From positions 1-64,000 of the forward strand of contig CAVWQS010000037.1 in NCBI GenBank assembly GCA_963757155.1: a DNA stretch of 64,000 nt, read 5' to 3'. The position numbers and the translations under genes were made by a program. Under the pieces are notes generated by a model. The model did not search any database. It was not told the DNA's origin and saw only the letters and a program-made list of their open reading frames with translations. Source of the DNA: DASXQK01 sp963757155 (lineage in GTDB: Bacteria; Pseudomonadota; Alphaproteobacteria; Dongiales; Dongiaceae). Positions 25,910-33,898 of the stretch are shown in pieces; position 1 is the first letter of the stretch, and each line of letters starts with the position of its first letter.

Positions 25910-26365
25910 ATGAGCAATCGCATCGACTATGCCAAGGCTTCGCCCGAGGGTTACAAGGCGTTCGGCGGGGTCCACGCCTATCTTCGCAAGAGCGGCCTTT
26001 CCCAGGAGCTGATCGATCTCGTGTATCTCAGAGTGTCGCAGATCAACGGCTGCGCCTATTGCATCGATATGCATTCCCGCGATCTTCTGAAGCTCGGCGT
26101 CGCGGTCGAGAAGCTCGTCCTCGTGCCGGTGTGGCGGGAGGCGGGCGAGGTGTTCACTGCCCGCGAACGGGCCGCGCTCGCCTGGGCGGAAACCGTGACG
26201 CGCGTCGCCGACACCCATGTCCCCGATGCCGACTATGACGCCGCCGCCGGCGAATTCAGCGACAAGGAGCTCGCCGATCTCACCTATGCGATCGGTTTGA
26301 TGAACGCCTTCAATCGATTGGGAGTGAGCTTCCGCATGACCCCCGCCGCCGCGGCCCGGCCGTAG
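25910..26365 (+). CDS. AhpD-like carboxymuconolactone decarboxylase family protein
   Basis: This 151-residue helical protein has INGCAYCIDMHSRDLLKLGV, the CxxC plus His motif of AhpD-like peroxidase reductases, and the C-terminal LADLTYAIGLMNAFNRLGVSFR. It likely acts in thiol-based peroxide detoxification. A paralogue lies at 47826. The SugE/Gdx gene follows at 32 bases and may be co-transcribed. Confidence 0.87.
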   Translation: MSNRIDYAKASPEGYKAFGGVHAYLRKSGLSQELIDLVYLRVSQINGCAYCIDMHSRDLLKLGVAVEKLVLVPVWREAGEVFTARERAALAWAETVTRVADTHVPDADYDAAAGEFSDKELADLTYAIGLMNAFNRLGVSFRMTPAAAARP

Positions 26366-26397
26366 CTGCTGGGCCGATCAACAAAGGGATCCCTCAC

Positions 26398-26718
26398 ATG
26401 GCATGGGCACTTCTGAGCTTCGCCGGCATCCTCGAGATCGCCTTCGCCTTCGGCATGAAGTGGTCCGACGGTTTCACGCGGTTGATCCCGGCGCTGTTCA
26501 CGGCCGCCACCGGCTTGTCGAGCGTCTTTCTGCTTTCCTACTCGCTCCGCACCCTCCCGGTGGGGACGGGCTATGCCGTCTGGACCGGAATCGGCGCGGC
26601 CGGCACCGCCGTTCTGGGAATGGCGGTGCTGGGCGATTCCGCTGCGCCGATGAGGATCCTCTGCATCGTCCTCATTCTGGCCGGCGTTATCGGACTCAAG
26701 CTGGTCTCGGAAAACTGA
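26398..26718 (+). CDS. sugE: Small multidrug resistance protein, SugE/Gdx type
   Basis: This 106-residue four-helix SMR transporter has the essential Glu in helix 1 (FAGILEIAFAFGMKWSDGF) and the GTGYAVWTGIGAAGTAVLGM block of the SugE/Gdx branch. This branch exports guanidinium or quaternary ammonium compounds as an antiparallel dimer in exchange for protons. The 32-base gap upstream is too short for a guanidine riboswitch. It lies between the AhpD and epimerase genes, possibly in one transcript. Confidence 0.88.
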   Translation: MAWALLSFAGILEIAFAFGMKWSDGFTRLIPALFTAATGLSSVFLLSYSLRTLPVGTGYAVWTGIGAAGTAVLGMAVLGDSAAPMRILCIVLILAGVIGLKLVSEN

Positions 26719-26737
26719 GGGTGACAAAGGAGTAACG

Positions 26738-27472
26738 ATGATGGCTTCCCGAATCTTCCTTGCCGGCGCGTCCGGCGCCATCGGCAGCCGGCTGACGCCG
26801 CTCCTGCTCGGCGCCGGCCATTACGTCTGCGGCAGCACCCGGTCGGCCGCGAAAGCCGAGGCGCTGCGCGCGCTGGGGGCGGAGCCGGTCGTGGTCGACG
26901 TCTTCGACGCGGCGGCGCTGGCGCGCGCCGTCGCATCGGCACGCCCGGATGTCGTGATCCATCAGCTGACCGACCTTCCGAAGGACCTCGATCCCCGCGA
27001 GATGGGTGCGGCGATCGTGCGCACCGCCCGCATCCGCAGCGAGGGAACGCTGAACCTCGTCAGGGCCGCCATCGCGGCGGGTGCCCGCCGGCTGGTGGCG
27101 CAGAGCATCGCCTGGGCCTACGCGCCGGGGGCCGAGCCGCATGCGGAGACGGACCCGCTCGATACCGGGGCCGAGGGCGATGGCGCCATCAATGTGCAGG
27201 GATTGATCGCGCTGGAAGATCTCACCCTGAAATCGCCGCCGCTCGAGGGCGTCGTCCTTCGCTACGGCCGGCTCTATGGCCCCGGAACTCCCTTCGACCG
27301 GCCGTCGAAGGAGGTGTCCGTTCACGTTGATGCGGCGGCCTATGCCGCTCTGCTGGCCGTCTCCCAGGGTGACCCCGGCATCTACAACATCGCGCAGCCC
27401 AACGGACATGTTGCGACCGAAAAGGCACGCAAGGCGCTGGGCTGGACTCCCGATTTTCGTCTGCCGGCCTGA
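26738..27472 (+). CDS. NAD-dependent epimerase/dehydratase family protein
   Basis: This 244-residue extended SDR has the Rossmann loop FLAGASGAIGSRLTPLLLGAGHYV and FDAAALARAVASARPDVVIHQLTDLP. Ser in VAQSIAWAYAPG takes the place of the usual YxxxK site, and LRYGRLYGPGTPF follows. It ends TEKARKALGWTPDFR. It is 19 bases after the SugE gene. The substrate is unknown. The 173 bases after it hold no gene. Confidence 0.82.
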   Translation: MMASRIFLAGASGAIGSRLTPLLLGAGHYVCGSTRSAAKAEALRALGAEPVVVDVFDAAALARAVASARPDVVIHQLTDLPKDLDPREMGAAIVRTARIRSEGTLNLVRAAIAAGARRLVAQSIAWAYAPGAEPHAETDPLDTGAEGDGAINVQGLIALEDLTLKSPPLEGVVLRYGRLYGPGTPFDRPSKEVSVHVDAAAYAALLAVSQGDPGIYNIAQPNGHVATEKARKALGWTPDFRLPA

Positions 27473-27645
27473 TCGCGAGACCTCTGGGGGTGCCGAGCAA
27501 GTGAGGGCGCGTAATGCAATTGTTAAATCTGCCGAATGATACTGGCGCCCTCCGCAGCTTGATTTCAGTATCCGGGCAATCATAGATTTCATCGAACAGC
27601 CGCGCATCGAGCAGCCGCTGCGTCGGGGCAGGGAGGATTGGTTTC

Positions 27646-28291
27646 GTGAAAATTGGCATTCCCATATATGACGGGGTCAACGTTCTTGATGTCACCGGCC
27701 CTTATGAGGTGCTCAGCTGGGGCGGTTTCGACGTGCAGCTCTTCGCCCAGAAACCCGGCCTCGTCGCCTGCCGCGGCGGCATATCCATCCAGGCGACGCG
27801 GGCATTCGAGCATGCGCCGGCCTTCGACGTGCATATGGGTGCCGGGTGGAGACCCAGACGCACTCGCCCGGGAGTCGGGCGATCCGGAACGGACCTATCT
27901 CGACTTCCTCATAAGGCAGAGCGTCCATGCACGCTATGTCGCCTCGGTCTGCGAAGGAGCCATGCTCCTGGCGGCAGCCGGCCTGCTCGACGGCTATGAG
28001 GCGACGACCCACTGGGCCTTCATCCCCTGCCTGACCGAGCGCTTTCCCAAGGTGAAGGTCGTCGATGGGCATCCGCGCTATTGCCTGGACCGCAACCGGC
28101 TTACCGGCGGCGGCGTGTCCTCCGGCCTCGACGAAGCCCTCGAACTCGTTCAGCTCGTGATGGGCACGGGCAAGGCCCAGTATGTTCAGCAGAGCATACA
28201 GTATTATCCTCGTCCGCCCGTCACGAGCGAGATTCCGCCAGCCAAGTCCTGCCCGATGCCGCCGGTGGTGATTCCACCGCCACGGAAGTAG
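27646..28291 (+). pseudogene. DJ-1/PfpI (GATase1-like) protein, frameshifted
   Basis: The gene starts MKIGIPIYDGVNVLDVTGPYEVLSWGG, a typical DJ-1/PfpI domain. After FDVHM, near 27838, the sense moves to the next frame; removing one G from ATGGGTG gives VPGGDPDALARESGDPERTYL. It continues with the nucleophile elbow ARYVASVCEGAMLLAAAGLL and GHPRYCLDRNRLTGGGVSSGLDEAL. The 646 bases are one too many for a clean frame. An intact product would have about 214 residues with an active Cys in SVCEGA. GTG at 27646 has a GGAGG upstream. Confidence 0.8.
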
Positions 28292-28366
28292 GGGGCGCGG
28301 GGCAGAGCCGCACCGCGTTCCATCCCTTTTCCATGAGTTCCTGGCCTCGCCGTGACGCAGCCGGGC

Positions 28367-28669
28367 CTAGCCGAAGCTGGCGCGCAGCGCCTCGAATTCC
28401 ATCCGCCCGCGATGCGCGGGTTCGACCTCGATGACGTCCTGGAGCTTGCGAAGCTGAAGGATGAGCTGCTCGAGCCGGTCATCCTTCTTCACCAGCAGAA
28501 GGATGAGGCTTCGGGCGCCATCGCCCATTGGCAGGCAGGCGATGGCCTCGAGGTTGAAGGCGCGGCGGGAGAACAGGCTGCAGACATGGCTCATCACGCC
28601 CGGGTGGTTGCGGACCACGAGGCGCAGGATGGCGGCATCCGATCGGCATGCGTCGTCAGAGGACGGCAT
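28367..28669 (-). CDS. ilvN: Acetohydroxyacid synthase I small (regulatory) subunit
   Basis: This 100-residue protein with one ACT domain begins ILRLVVRNHPGVMSHVCSLFSRRAFNLEAIACLPMG, which closely follows the E. coli IlvN pattern (about 96 residues). It should bind the catalytic subunit and confer valine feedback inhibition. Its first 14 bases overlap the end of ilvB, which indicates translational coupling. The short size sets it apart from the 160-170-residue IlvH-type subunits usual in alphaproteobacteria, so this is probably a second isozyme. Confidence 0.9.
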   Translation of the reverse strand: MPSSDDACRSDAAILRLVVRNHPGVMSHVCSLFSRRAFNLEAIACLPMGDGARSLILLLVKKDDRLEQLILQLRKLQDVIEVEPAHRGRMEFEALRASFG

Positions 28670-30353
28670 CGGCCTGGCCTCCGATCATCTCGCGGTTGGC
28701 CCCGCCGGGTGGGACCATGGGCAGGACCAGCTCGTCCTCCGCGATCGGCGCGCTGATCAGGCAGGGTCCGGGCCGGGCGAGCGCGCAAGCGAGCTCGGCG
28801 GCGGGATCGGACGCTTTCCCGAGGTCGACCGCAGGGACGCCGAAACCCCTGGCCAGGGCAGCGAAGTCGGGTCGGGCCCGGAAGCGGTCGGCGATGTAGC
28901 GGCGGCCGAGGAAGAGCGCCTGCTGCTGGTGCACCAGGCCGTGGAGGCCGTTGTCGAACAGCACGACCTTGACGTCGACCTCTTCCTCCGCGGCGGTCGC
29001 CAGCTCCGACAAATTCATCAGCAGGCTCCCGTCGCCGCTGAAGCAGACAACCTCGCGGCCCGGCCGGGCGAGGGCCGCGCCGATGGCGGCGGGCAGGCCG
29101 AAGCCCATGGTCCCGAGCCCCCCGGAGGTGAGCCACTGCCGGGGAAAGCTGAAGGGGAAGGCTTGGGCCACATACATCTGGTGTTGGCCCACGTCGCTGG
29201 TCACGATGCAATCCGCGGGCGCCAGCGCGGCCACCTGGGCGATCAGGCCGTAGGGCGCGATCATGCCGCCGGGACGGAGGGGATCGCCGGCGCCGGGGCG
29301 CTGAAGGCCGTGGGCCGCCCGAAGCTCGGCCACGCGCGCGAGCCAGGGCGCTCGCGAATTTCGGCCTATGAGCGGCGCCAGCCGGCGGAGGAAGGCAGCG
29401 ACATCCGCGGCGATTCCGACGGTGGGGCGCTTGATCTTCCCAAGCTCGCTGGCGTCGATGTCGACGTGGACGATCCTGGCCTTCGGGCAGAAGTCGGCGG
29501 CCCGGCCCGTGGCCCTGTCGTCGAAGCGCATCCCCAGTGCTATGAGAAGGTCGCACTCCTCGAGCACGAGGTTGGTGGCGCGGGCGGCGTGCATCCCCAC
29601 CATCCCGAGGAAGAGGGGATGATCGTGGGGCATGGCGCCCAGGCCATGCAGGGTGGCGGCGACGGGAATGGCGGCGTGCTCGGCAAGGGCGCGGAGCCGG
29701 GACGAGGCGCCGGCGCCGACCACGCCGGCCCCGACGAGGAGCACGGGCCGCTCCGCCGTCTCGATCAGGGCCGCGGCCCGCGCGACGGCGTCGGCGTCCG
29801 GCGGCGGCGGCGCGTCCGGCTCTCCGGGCGCGGGGAGCCGGCGGACCTCGATCGCCTGTTGCTGCACGTCCTTGGGGACGTCAATCAGGACGGGACCCGG
29901 CCGGCCGGAGGCTGCGATGCGGAAGGCTTCCGGAATTACCTCGAGCAGCTCGCCGGCCGAGCGCACAAGGAAGTTATGCTTGGTGATGGGGACGGTCAGG
30001 CCATAGGTGTCGACCTCCTGAAATGCGTCGGTGCCGATCATCGCCGTCGGCACCTGTCCCGTCACCGCGACCATGGGGATCGAGTTCAGCTTCGCATCCG
30101 CGATTGCCGTAAGCAGGTTGGTTACCCCCGGCCCGGAGGTGGCGAGGCACACCTCCGTTCGGCCGGTCGCCCGCGCCATGCCTTGCGCGATGAAGCCTGC
30201 TGCCTGCTCGTGACGCGCCAGGACGTGACGGATCCGGCTCTGCGCCAAAGCGTCGTAGAGCGGCAGGCACATGCCGCCCGGGACGCCCGCGACCACGGTT
30301 ACGCCTTGCCGCTCGATGAGCCGCGTGATGAGCTCGGCGCCGGTGAATTGCAT
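28656..30353 (-). CDS. ilvB: Acetohydroxyacid synthase I large (catalytic) subunit
   Basis: This 565-residue TPP enzyme condenses two pyruvates, or pyruvate and 2-oxobutyrate, as the first common step of Val, Leu and Ile synthesis. Seen are the catalytic Glu in LARHEQAAGFIAQG, the FAD-domain core VLLVGAGVVGAG, and the TPP motif GDGSLLMNLSELATAAEEEVDVKVVLFDN. GLVHQQQALF and PMVPPGGANREMIG recall E. coli IlvB. The start has AGGAGAGG upstream. It is preceded by an attenuator with a Val/Ile/Leu-rich leader peptide and followed by ilvN in the same operon. Confidence 0.93.
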   Translation of the reverse strand: MQFTGAELITRLIERQGVTVVAGVPGGMCLPLYDALAQSRIRHVLARHEQAAGFIAQGMARATGRTEVCLATSGPGVTNLLTAIADAKLNSIPMVAVTGQVPTAMIGTDAFQEVDTYGLTVPITKHNFLVRSAGELLEVIPEAFRIAASGRPGPVLIDVPKDVQQQAIEVRRLPAPGEPDAPPPPDADAVARAAALIETAERPVLLVGAGVVGAGASSRLRALAEHAAIPVAATLHGLGAMPHDHPLFLGMVGMHAARATNLVLEECDLLIALGMRFDDRATGRAADFCPKARIVHVDIDASELGKIKRPTVGIAADVAAFLRRLAPLIGRNSRAPWLARVAELRAAHGLQRPGAGDPLRPGGMIAPYGLIAQVAALAPADCIVTSDVGQHQMYVAQAFPFSFPRQWLTSGGLGTMGFGLPAAIGAALARPGREVVCFSGDGSLLMNLSELATAAEEEVDVKVVLFDNGLHGLVHQQQALFLGRRYIADRFRARPDFAALARGFGVPAVDLGKASDPAAELACALARPGPCLISAPIAEDELVLPMVPPGGANREMIGGQADAVL

Positions 30354-30400
30354 GATGGTGATCCTCTCCTGGGGTGACGGGGGGCGGGCCAGGGAGGGTC

Positions 30401-30467
30401 GAAAAAGAAAAAACCCGCTGGCTGGCGCCGAGCGGGGGTTTTTCGACTGGTCGGAAAATCCCCGCTA
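30401..30467 (-). terminator. ilvBN attenuator: terminator and alternative antiterminator
   Basis: On the minus strand the segment after the leader stop holds three competing parts. AGCGGGGATTTTC (30454-30466) can pair with GAAAAACCCCCGCT (30431-30444) as an antiterminator. The latter can instead pair with AGCGGG (30414-30419), which is followed by a run of T (30401-30413), forming an intrinsic terminator. The first part overlaps the leader stop codon, so a ribosome that finishes the leader would mask it and allow termination. Stalling at the Val/Ile codons frees it and lets ilvBN be transcribed. Confidence 0.88.
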
Positions 30468-30566
30468 CGGCGAGATAACGCCGACGACGAGGACGATGAC
30501 GGACGCGATCGGCGAGAGCCTGCGCGTGGGCGCGGTATGCGGCCGGTGATTGAAGGCGTCGATCAT
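30465..30566 (-). CDS. ilvBN leader peptide (33 residues)
   Basis: The peptide starts MIDAFNHRPH and carries VIVLVVGVI at residues 23-31. Eight of these nine residues are branched-chain, and the control codons lie just before the stop, as in ivbL/ilvL leaders. The stop codon TAG merges into the antiterminator arm. The ATG coincides with the predicted transcription start, so translation would be leaderless. The frame was checked codon by codon. It overlaps the stop of the upstream beta-propeller ORF by ATGA. Confidence 0.85.
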   Translation of the reverse strand: MIDAFNHRPHTAPTRRLSPIASVIVLVVGVISP

Positions 30567-31339
30567 GCGGCGTTTCTAACAGCGCGAGACAGCTCGGTCA
30601 ACATGGAGGGCTCATGACCGGATGAGATTGCGTGCGGCGGCTCGTGTACCGCGCGTGCGCTTCGGTTATTTGCGCTTATGGAATCGGCGGCGGTCGTCTT
30701 GGCGTCTCGCTTAGGCCGGCGGACGGCTCTCACCTTCCCGCTGCTGCCGCCGCCACAGAAGAACCGGTCGCCGCCATCGGATTCGAGCCCTGACACGGTC
30801 ACGCCGGGCGGCATGGTGAGAATTTCCTCGACCTCGCCGGTCCGCGGATCGATCCGCCGCAAATCGCCCGCCTCGTCTTCCCAGCTGCCGTGCCAGAGCT
30901 CGCCCTCGACCCAGGTGACTCCGGTGACGAAGCGGCTGCATTCGATGCTGCGAAGAATCGCCCCGGTCTCGGGATCGATCTGATGGATCTTCCGGTCGCG
31001 GTACTGCCCCACCCAGAGCGTCCCTTCGGCCCAGGTGAGGCCGGAGTCACCGCCGCCGCCGGGGGCCGGTATCGTGGCGAGCACTTGGCCCGTCTGCGGA
31101 TCGATCTTCTGGATCCGCGCCTCGGCGATCTGGTAGAGGTGCCGGCCGTCGAAGGCCGTGCCGGCATGAGCGGCGACATCGATCGAGCGCAGGGTCTTCC
31201 CGCTCGCCGGATCCAAGGCGTTGAGCTTGTCGCCGGCGGCCAACCAGACCTGCCGGCCGTCAAAGGTTACCCCACCCACCCGGTCGACGCCCGGGAAGGG
31301 TCCGTATTCCCTAAGGATTTCGGCAGCTGACGTTTTCAT
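30563..31339 (-). CDS. Beta-propeller protein
   Basis: This 258-residue protein is made of repeated blades: GGVTFDGRQVWLAAGDKLNALDPASGKTL, AHAGTAFDGRHLYQIAEARIQKIDPQTGQVLATI, SGLTWAEGTLWVGQYRDRKIHQIDPETGAIL and TGVTWVEGELWHGSW. These recall glutaminyl cyclotransferase or YncE-like propellers, but no signal peptide is seen. The last 40 or so residues after AVRRPKRDA have no propeller character and are encoded over the ilvBN promoter, so a lost stop codon is possible. It starts nine bases after the regulator gene at 31349 and is likely co-transcribed with it. Confidence 0.7.
   Translation of the reverse strand: MKTSAAEILREYGPFPGVDRVGGVTFDGRQVWLAAGDKLNALDPASGKTLRSIDVAAHAGTAFDGRHLYQIAEARIQKIDPQTGQVLATIPAPGGGGDSGLTWAEGTLWVGQYRDRKIHQIDPETGAILRSIECSRFVTGVTWVEGELWHGSWEDEAGDLRRIDPRTGEVEEILTMPPGVTVSGLESDGGDRFFCGGGSSGKVRAVRRPKRDAKTTAADSISANNRSARAVHEPPHAISSGHEPSMLTELSRAVRNAA
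30573..30601 (-). promoter_or_regulatory. ilvBN promoter
   Basis: On the minus strand TTGACC (30596-30601) and TAGAAA (30573-30578) are 17 bases apart, a good match to a sigma-70 promoter. The predicted start of transcription, seven bases past the -10 box, is the A of the leader ATG at 30566. The promoter lies within the 3' end of the beta-propeller frame. No operator was recognised. Confidence 0.65.
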
Positions 31340-31348
31340 GCCCTCATC

Positions 31349-32569
31349 CTAATCGATCGGCAGAGAGGCGGGGAGTAACAAGGTCGTCGTGAATCCCGGC
31401 AAAGGCGGGGTCATCCAGCGGCGTGCGCGCCCGCGGCCGAAGGACTGCACCTTGCCGCCCGCCGCCAGCAGGTCGAGCGCGCGCTGCACGCTGCGCTGGC
31501 TGGCGCCAAGGGCAAGAGCGAGGGCCGAGCTCGACCAGGATTCGCCATCGGCCAGGAAGGCGAGCACCGCGGCATGCCGCTCCTCGATGGGCCGGGCCAG
31601 GACGACGACCTCGCCGGCGCGGCGCGGCACCAGGACAAAGCCTCGCGCCGTCGCGTTCACGCCGGCCAGCTTCCGCAGCAGCGCGCGAAGCCGCCCGATC
31701 TCGACCCGCAAGCGGGCACGGTGGGATTCATCCGCACGCTTGGCCCCGAAGGCCCGCGCCACCAGCATGTCCCGCGGAACATCGGCGGGCCAGGCCTCGC
31801 CCAGCGTGCGGGCGAGGGCGAAGAGCACCGGGCGCGTCGCCAGGGAGACCACCAGGCCGCCATCGCGCAGGACATGGCGGCAGGCGTCCACGACAAGCGC
31901 TTTCGAGGCCAGCAAGGCTTCGACCTCCTGGAGCAGCAGGGGCCGTTCCGTGCCCCGCGCGATCAGCCGCGCCGCTGGTGTTTCGAGAATGCGCGCTGCC
32001 GCTTCGACCTCCGCCGTCAGCGCCGGGATCGCTGCCAGCTCCGCGGCCTGGCCGGCGCGGGCGAGGGCGGCGCGCGCATCCTTCGTCTGCAAGCGGCGCA
32101 TCGCGATTCCCGCAAGCATCAGCTCATGGGCGGCCCTCAATGCGGGCGGGAAGGGCGCGGGGTCGAGCTCGGCGAGCCTGGCCTCGGCCTCGTCGAGGCG
32201 CCCGATCAGAAGAAGGCGCCGGACCTCGAGATAACCCGCATGGGCGGCGTTCGCCTTATCCCCGTGCTTCTCCAGGGTTGCCCTTGCCGCGTCCAGCGCC
32301 TTGGCGGGCCAGCCCAGGTCGCGCGAGGCGAGCGCAACCTCGGCCTCGGCGACCACGCAGCGCGCGCGGGCCAGGGCCTCCTTTGGACCGAAGGCGCGGG
32401 CGGCACGCCGCAGCAGGGCCTTGGCGCGGACGAGGTCGCCGAGCTGGGCCATCGCGATGCCGCGAAGGGCGAGCGCCGGGGCATCGTCGCGCAAGGCGAC
32501 CCGGTTGAGGGCGCCGAGAGGATCGCCCGCCGCCAGCGCCCGGGCCGCGGCCGTGATCAGCGAGTCCAT
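31349..32569 (-). CDS. Helix-turn-helix regulator with TPR-like N-terminal part
   Basis: This 406-residue protein starts MDSLITAAARALAAGDPLGALNRVAL, followed by alanine- and leucine-rich helical pairs that look like degenerate TPR repeats up to about residue 220. A winged-helix-like region follows (RLRVEIGRLRALLRKLAGVNATARGFVLVPRR), then a second HTH (SSSALALALGASQRSVQRALDLLAAGGKV). I read it as a transcription regulator. It is divergent from the DUF899 gene at 32654, and the propeller gene follows it. The 3' end may have been formed from REP-like sequence (31383-31412). Confidence 0.6.
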   Translation of the reverse strand: MDSLITAAARALAAGDPLGALNRVALRDDAPALALRGIAMAQLGDLVRAKALLRRAARAFGPKEALARARCVVAEAEVALASRDLGWPAKALDAARATLEKHGDKANAAHAGYLEVRRLLLIGRLDEAEARLAELDPAPFPPALRAAHELMLAGIAMRRLQTKDARAALARAGQAAELAAIPALTAEVEAAARILETPAARLIARGTERPLLLQEVEALLASKALVVDACRHVLRDGGLVVSLATRPVLFALARTLGEAWPADVPRDMLVARAFGAKRADESHRARLRVEIGRLRALLRKLAGVNATARGFVLVPRRAGEVVVLARPIEERHAAVLAFLADGESWSSSALALALGASQRSVQRALDLLAAGGKVQSFGRGRARRWMTPPLPGFTTTLLLPASLPID

Positions 32570-32653
32570 CGGAATCCCGCCACACTTGTCACTCCCACCA
32601 ATCGATGCACGGCCCCAATCTAGCTCACGACCACCAAGCAAGGGAGAAGAAGG

Positions 32654-33475
32654 ATGACGACGCATATGACCGGGACAAGGGAAGATTGGCTGGCCGCGCG
32701 GCTCGAGCTGCTCGAGGCGGAGAAGGAGCTGACGCGGCAGAGCGACGAACTGGCGCAGCGGCGGCAGGATCTGCCCTGGGTCCGGCTGGAGAAGGCCTAT
32801 CGATTCGACACCGATGATGGGAGTGCCTCGCTTGCGGAGCTCTTCGGGGGACGCTCCCAGCTTCTCGTCTACCACTTCATGTTCGGCCCCGACTACACCG
32901 CGGGCTGTCCCTCCTGCTCGGCGATCGCCGATGGCTTCGACGGCTTCGCCGTCCATCTGGCCAACCACGATGTCGCACTATGGGCGGTGTCGCGCGCGCC
33001 GCTCGCCAAGCTCCAGGCCTATAAGCGGCGGATGGGGTGGGGCTTTCCCTGGGCGTCCTCGCAGGACGGGGATTTCAATTTCGACTTCAACGTCTCCGTC
33101 ACTGAGGCGCAGCAGCGCAAAGGGGGCACCGAATACAACTACCGGCAGAGCGGCCCCGTCTCGGCCGCGGCACCGATCTCGGGGCCGGTCAGCGATTTCG
33201 CGGCCACCTGCGGAACCGACGCCGCCAGCTTTATGCGCGACAAGCCGGGCATGAGCGCCTTCGTGCGGGAGGATGGCGTCGTCTACCACAGCTATTCCAC
33301 TTATGGCCGCGGGCTGGACGGCCTCTGGGGCATGTATCAGTGGCTGGATCGTGCGCCCAAGGGGCGCAACGAAGCCGGCGTCTGGTGGCGCCGCAACGAC
33401 GAGTACGGCAAGAGCGAGCCTGCCGCAGCGGGCGCGCGCAAGGCGGGGGATTGCGGCTGCGGCGCACAGGGCTGA
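32654..33475 (+). CDS. DUF899 thioredoxin-like protein, second copy
   Basis: This 273-residue DUF899 protein has WLAARLELLEAEKELTRQSDELAQRRQDLPWVRLEKAYRFDTDDGSASLAELFGGRSQLLVYHFMFGPDYTAGCPSCSAIADGF, with the CPSC redox pair, and a Cys-rich tail GDCGCGAQG. It is longer than the paralogue at 20278. It is likely an extracytoplasmic-type redox protein of unknown substrate; no signal peptide is seen. It is divergent from the HTH/TPR regulator and followed by a small membrane-protein gene. Confidence 0.85.
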   Translation: MTTHMTGTREDWLAARLELLEAEKELTRQSDELAQRRQDLPWVRLEKAYRFDTDDGSASLAELFGGRSQLLVYHFMFGPDYTAGCPSCSAIADGFDGFAVHLANHDVALWAVSRAPLAKLQAYKRRMGWGFPWASSQDGDFNFDFNVSVTEAQQRKGGTEYNYRQSGPVSAAAPISGPVSDFAATCGTDAASFMRDKPGMSAFVREDGVVYHSYSTYGRGLDGLWGMYQWLDRAPKGRNEAGVWWRRNDEYGKSEPAAAGARKAGDCGCGAQG

Positions 33476-33566
33476 GAGGCGCCGTTCATTCGCGTGGGGA
33501 CATGGGGAATCCCGGGGCTTCGTCTCCGGGTTTCTCCTGGCCCGACCTCATTGCAGGAGAGAGAAG

Positions 33567-33851
33567 ATGAGCGAGGCCTGTTCGGGCGGGGCGATCCGTC
33601 ATGAAAGGGGCAAGGCGAATGCTCTCGGCGCAGCCGATTGGCTCGGCCTCGCGGCGGCGCCGGTCTTCGCGATCATGGCACTGCTGACGGCCGTTCTTGG
33701 CGGCGGGCAGATGGCGATGATCTGTTCGGCCACACAAGAGACATCGCCGCTGGGCGGCATGATCCCGATGTATCTGCTGATGAGCGCCTTTCATTCGGTG
33801 CCTTGGCTGAAGCTGATCGCCCGCCGGCGAAGCGATGCCCGCCGGTCCTGA
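33567..33851 (+). CDS. Small membrane protein
   Basis: This 94-residue protein has two hydrophobic segments (LGLAAAPVFAIMALLTAVLGGG and LGGMIPMYLLMSAFHSVPWLKLI) and a basic C-terminus. It resembles short inner-membrane proteins seen beside DUF899 genes in other proteobacteria, from memory. The ATG at 33567 follows GGAGAGAGAAG. It probably shares the DUF899 transcript and could anchor or serve that redox protein, which is inference. Confidence 0.65.
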   Translation: MSEACSGGAIRHERGKANALGAADWLGLAAAPVFAIMALLTAVLGGGQMAMICSATQETSPLGGMIPMYLLMSAFHSVPWLKLIARRRSDARRS

Positions 33852-33898
33852 TGCACGGAAGGGCGGGCGCGGAAGCGAACCTCCGCGCCCGCACGGGA

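Noticed and set aside
26366..26397. Guanidine riboswitch before the SugE/Gdx gene
   Set aside because: The gap is only 32 bases, far too short for a guanidine aptamer.
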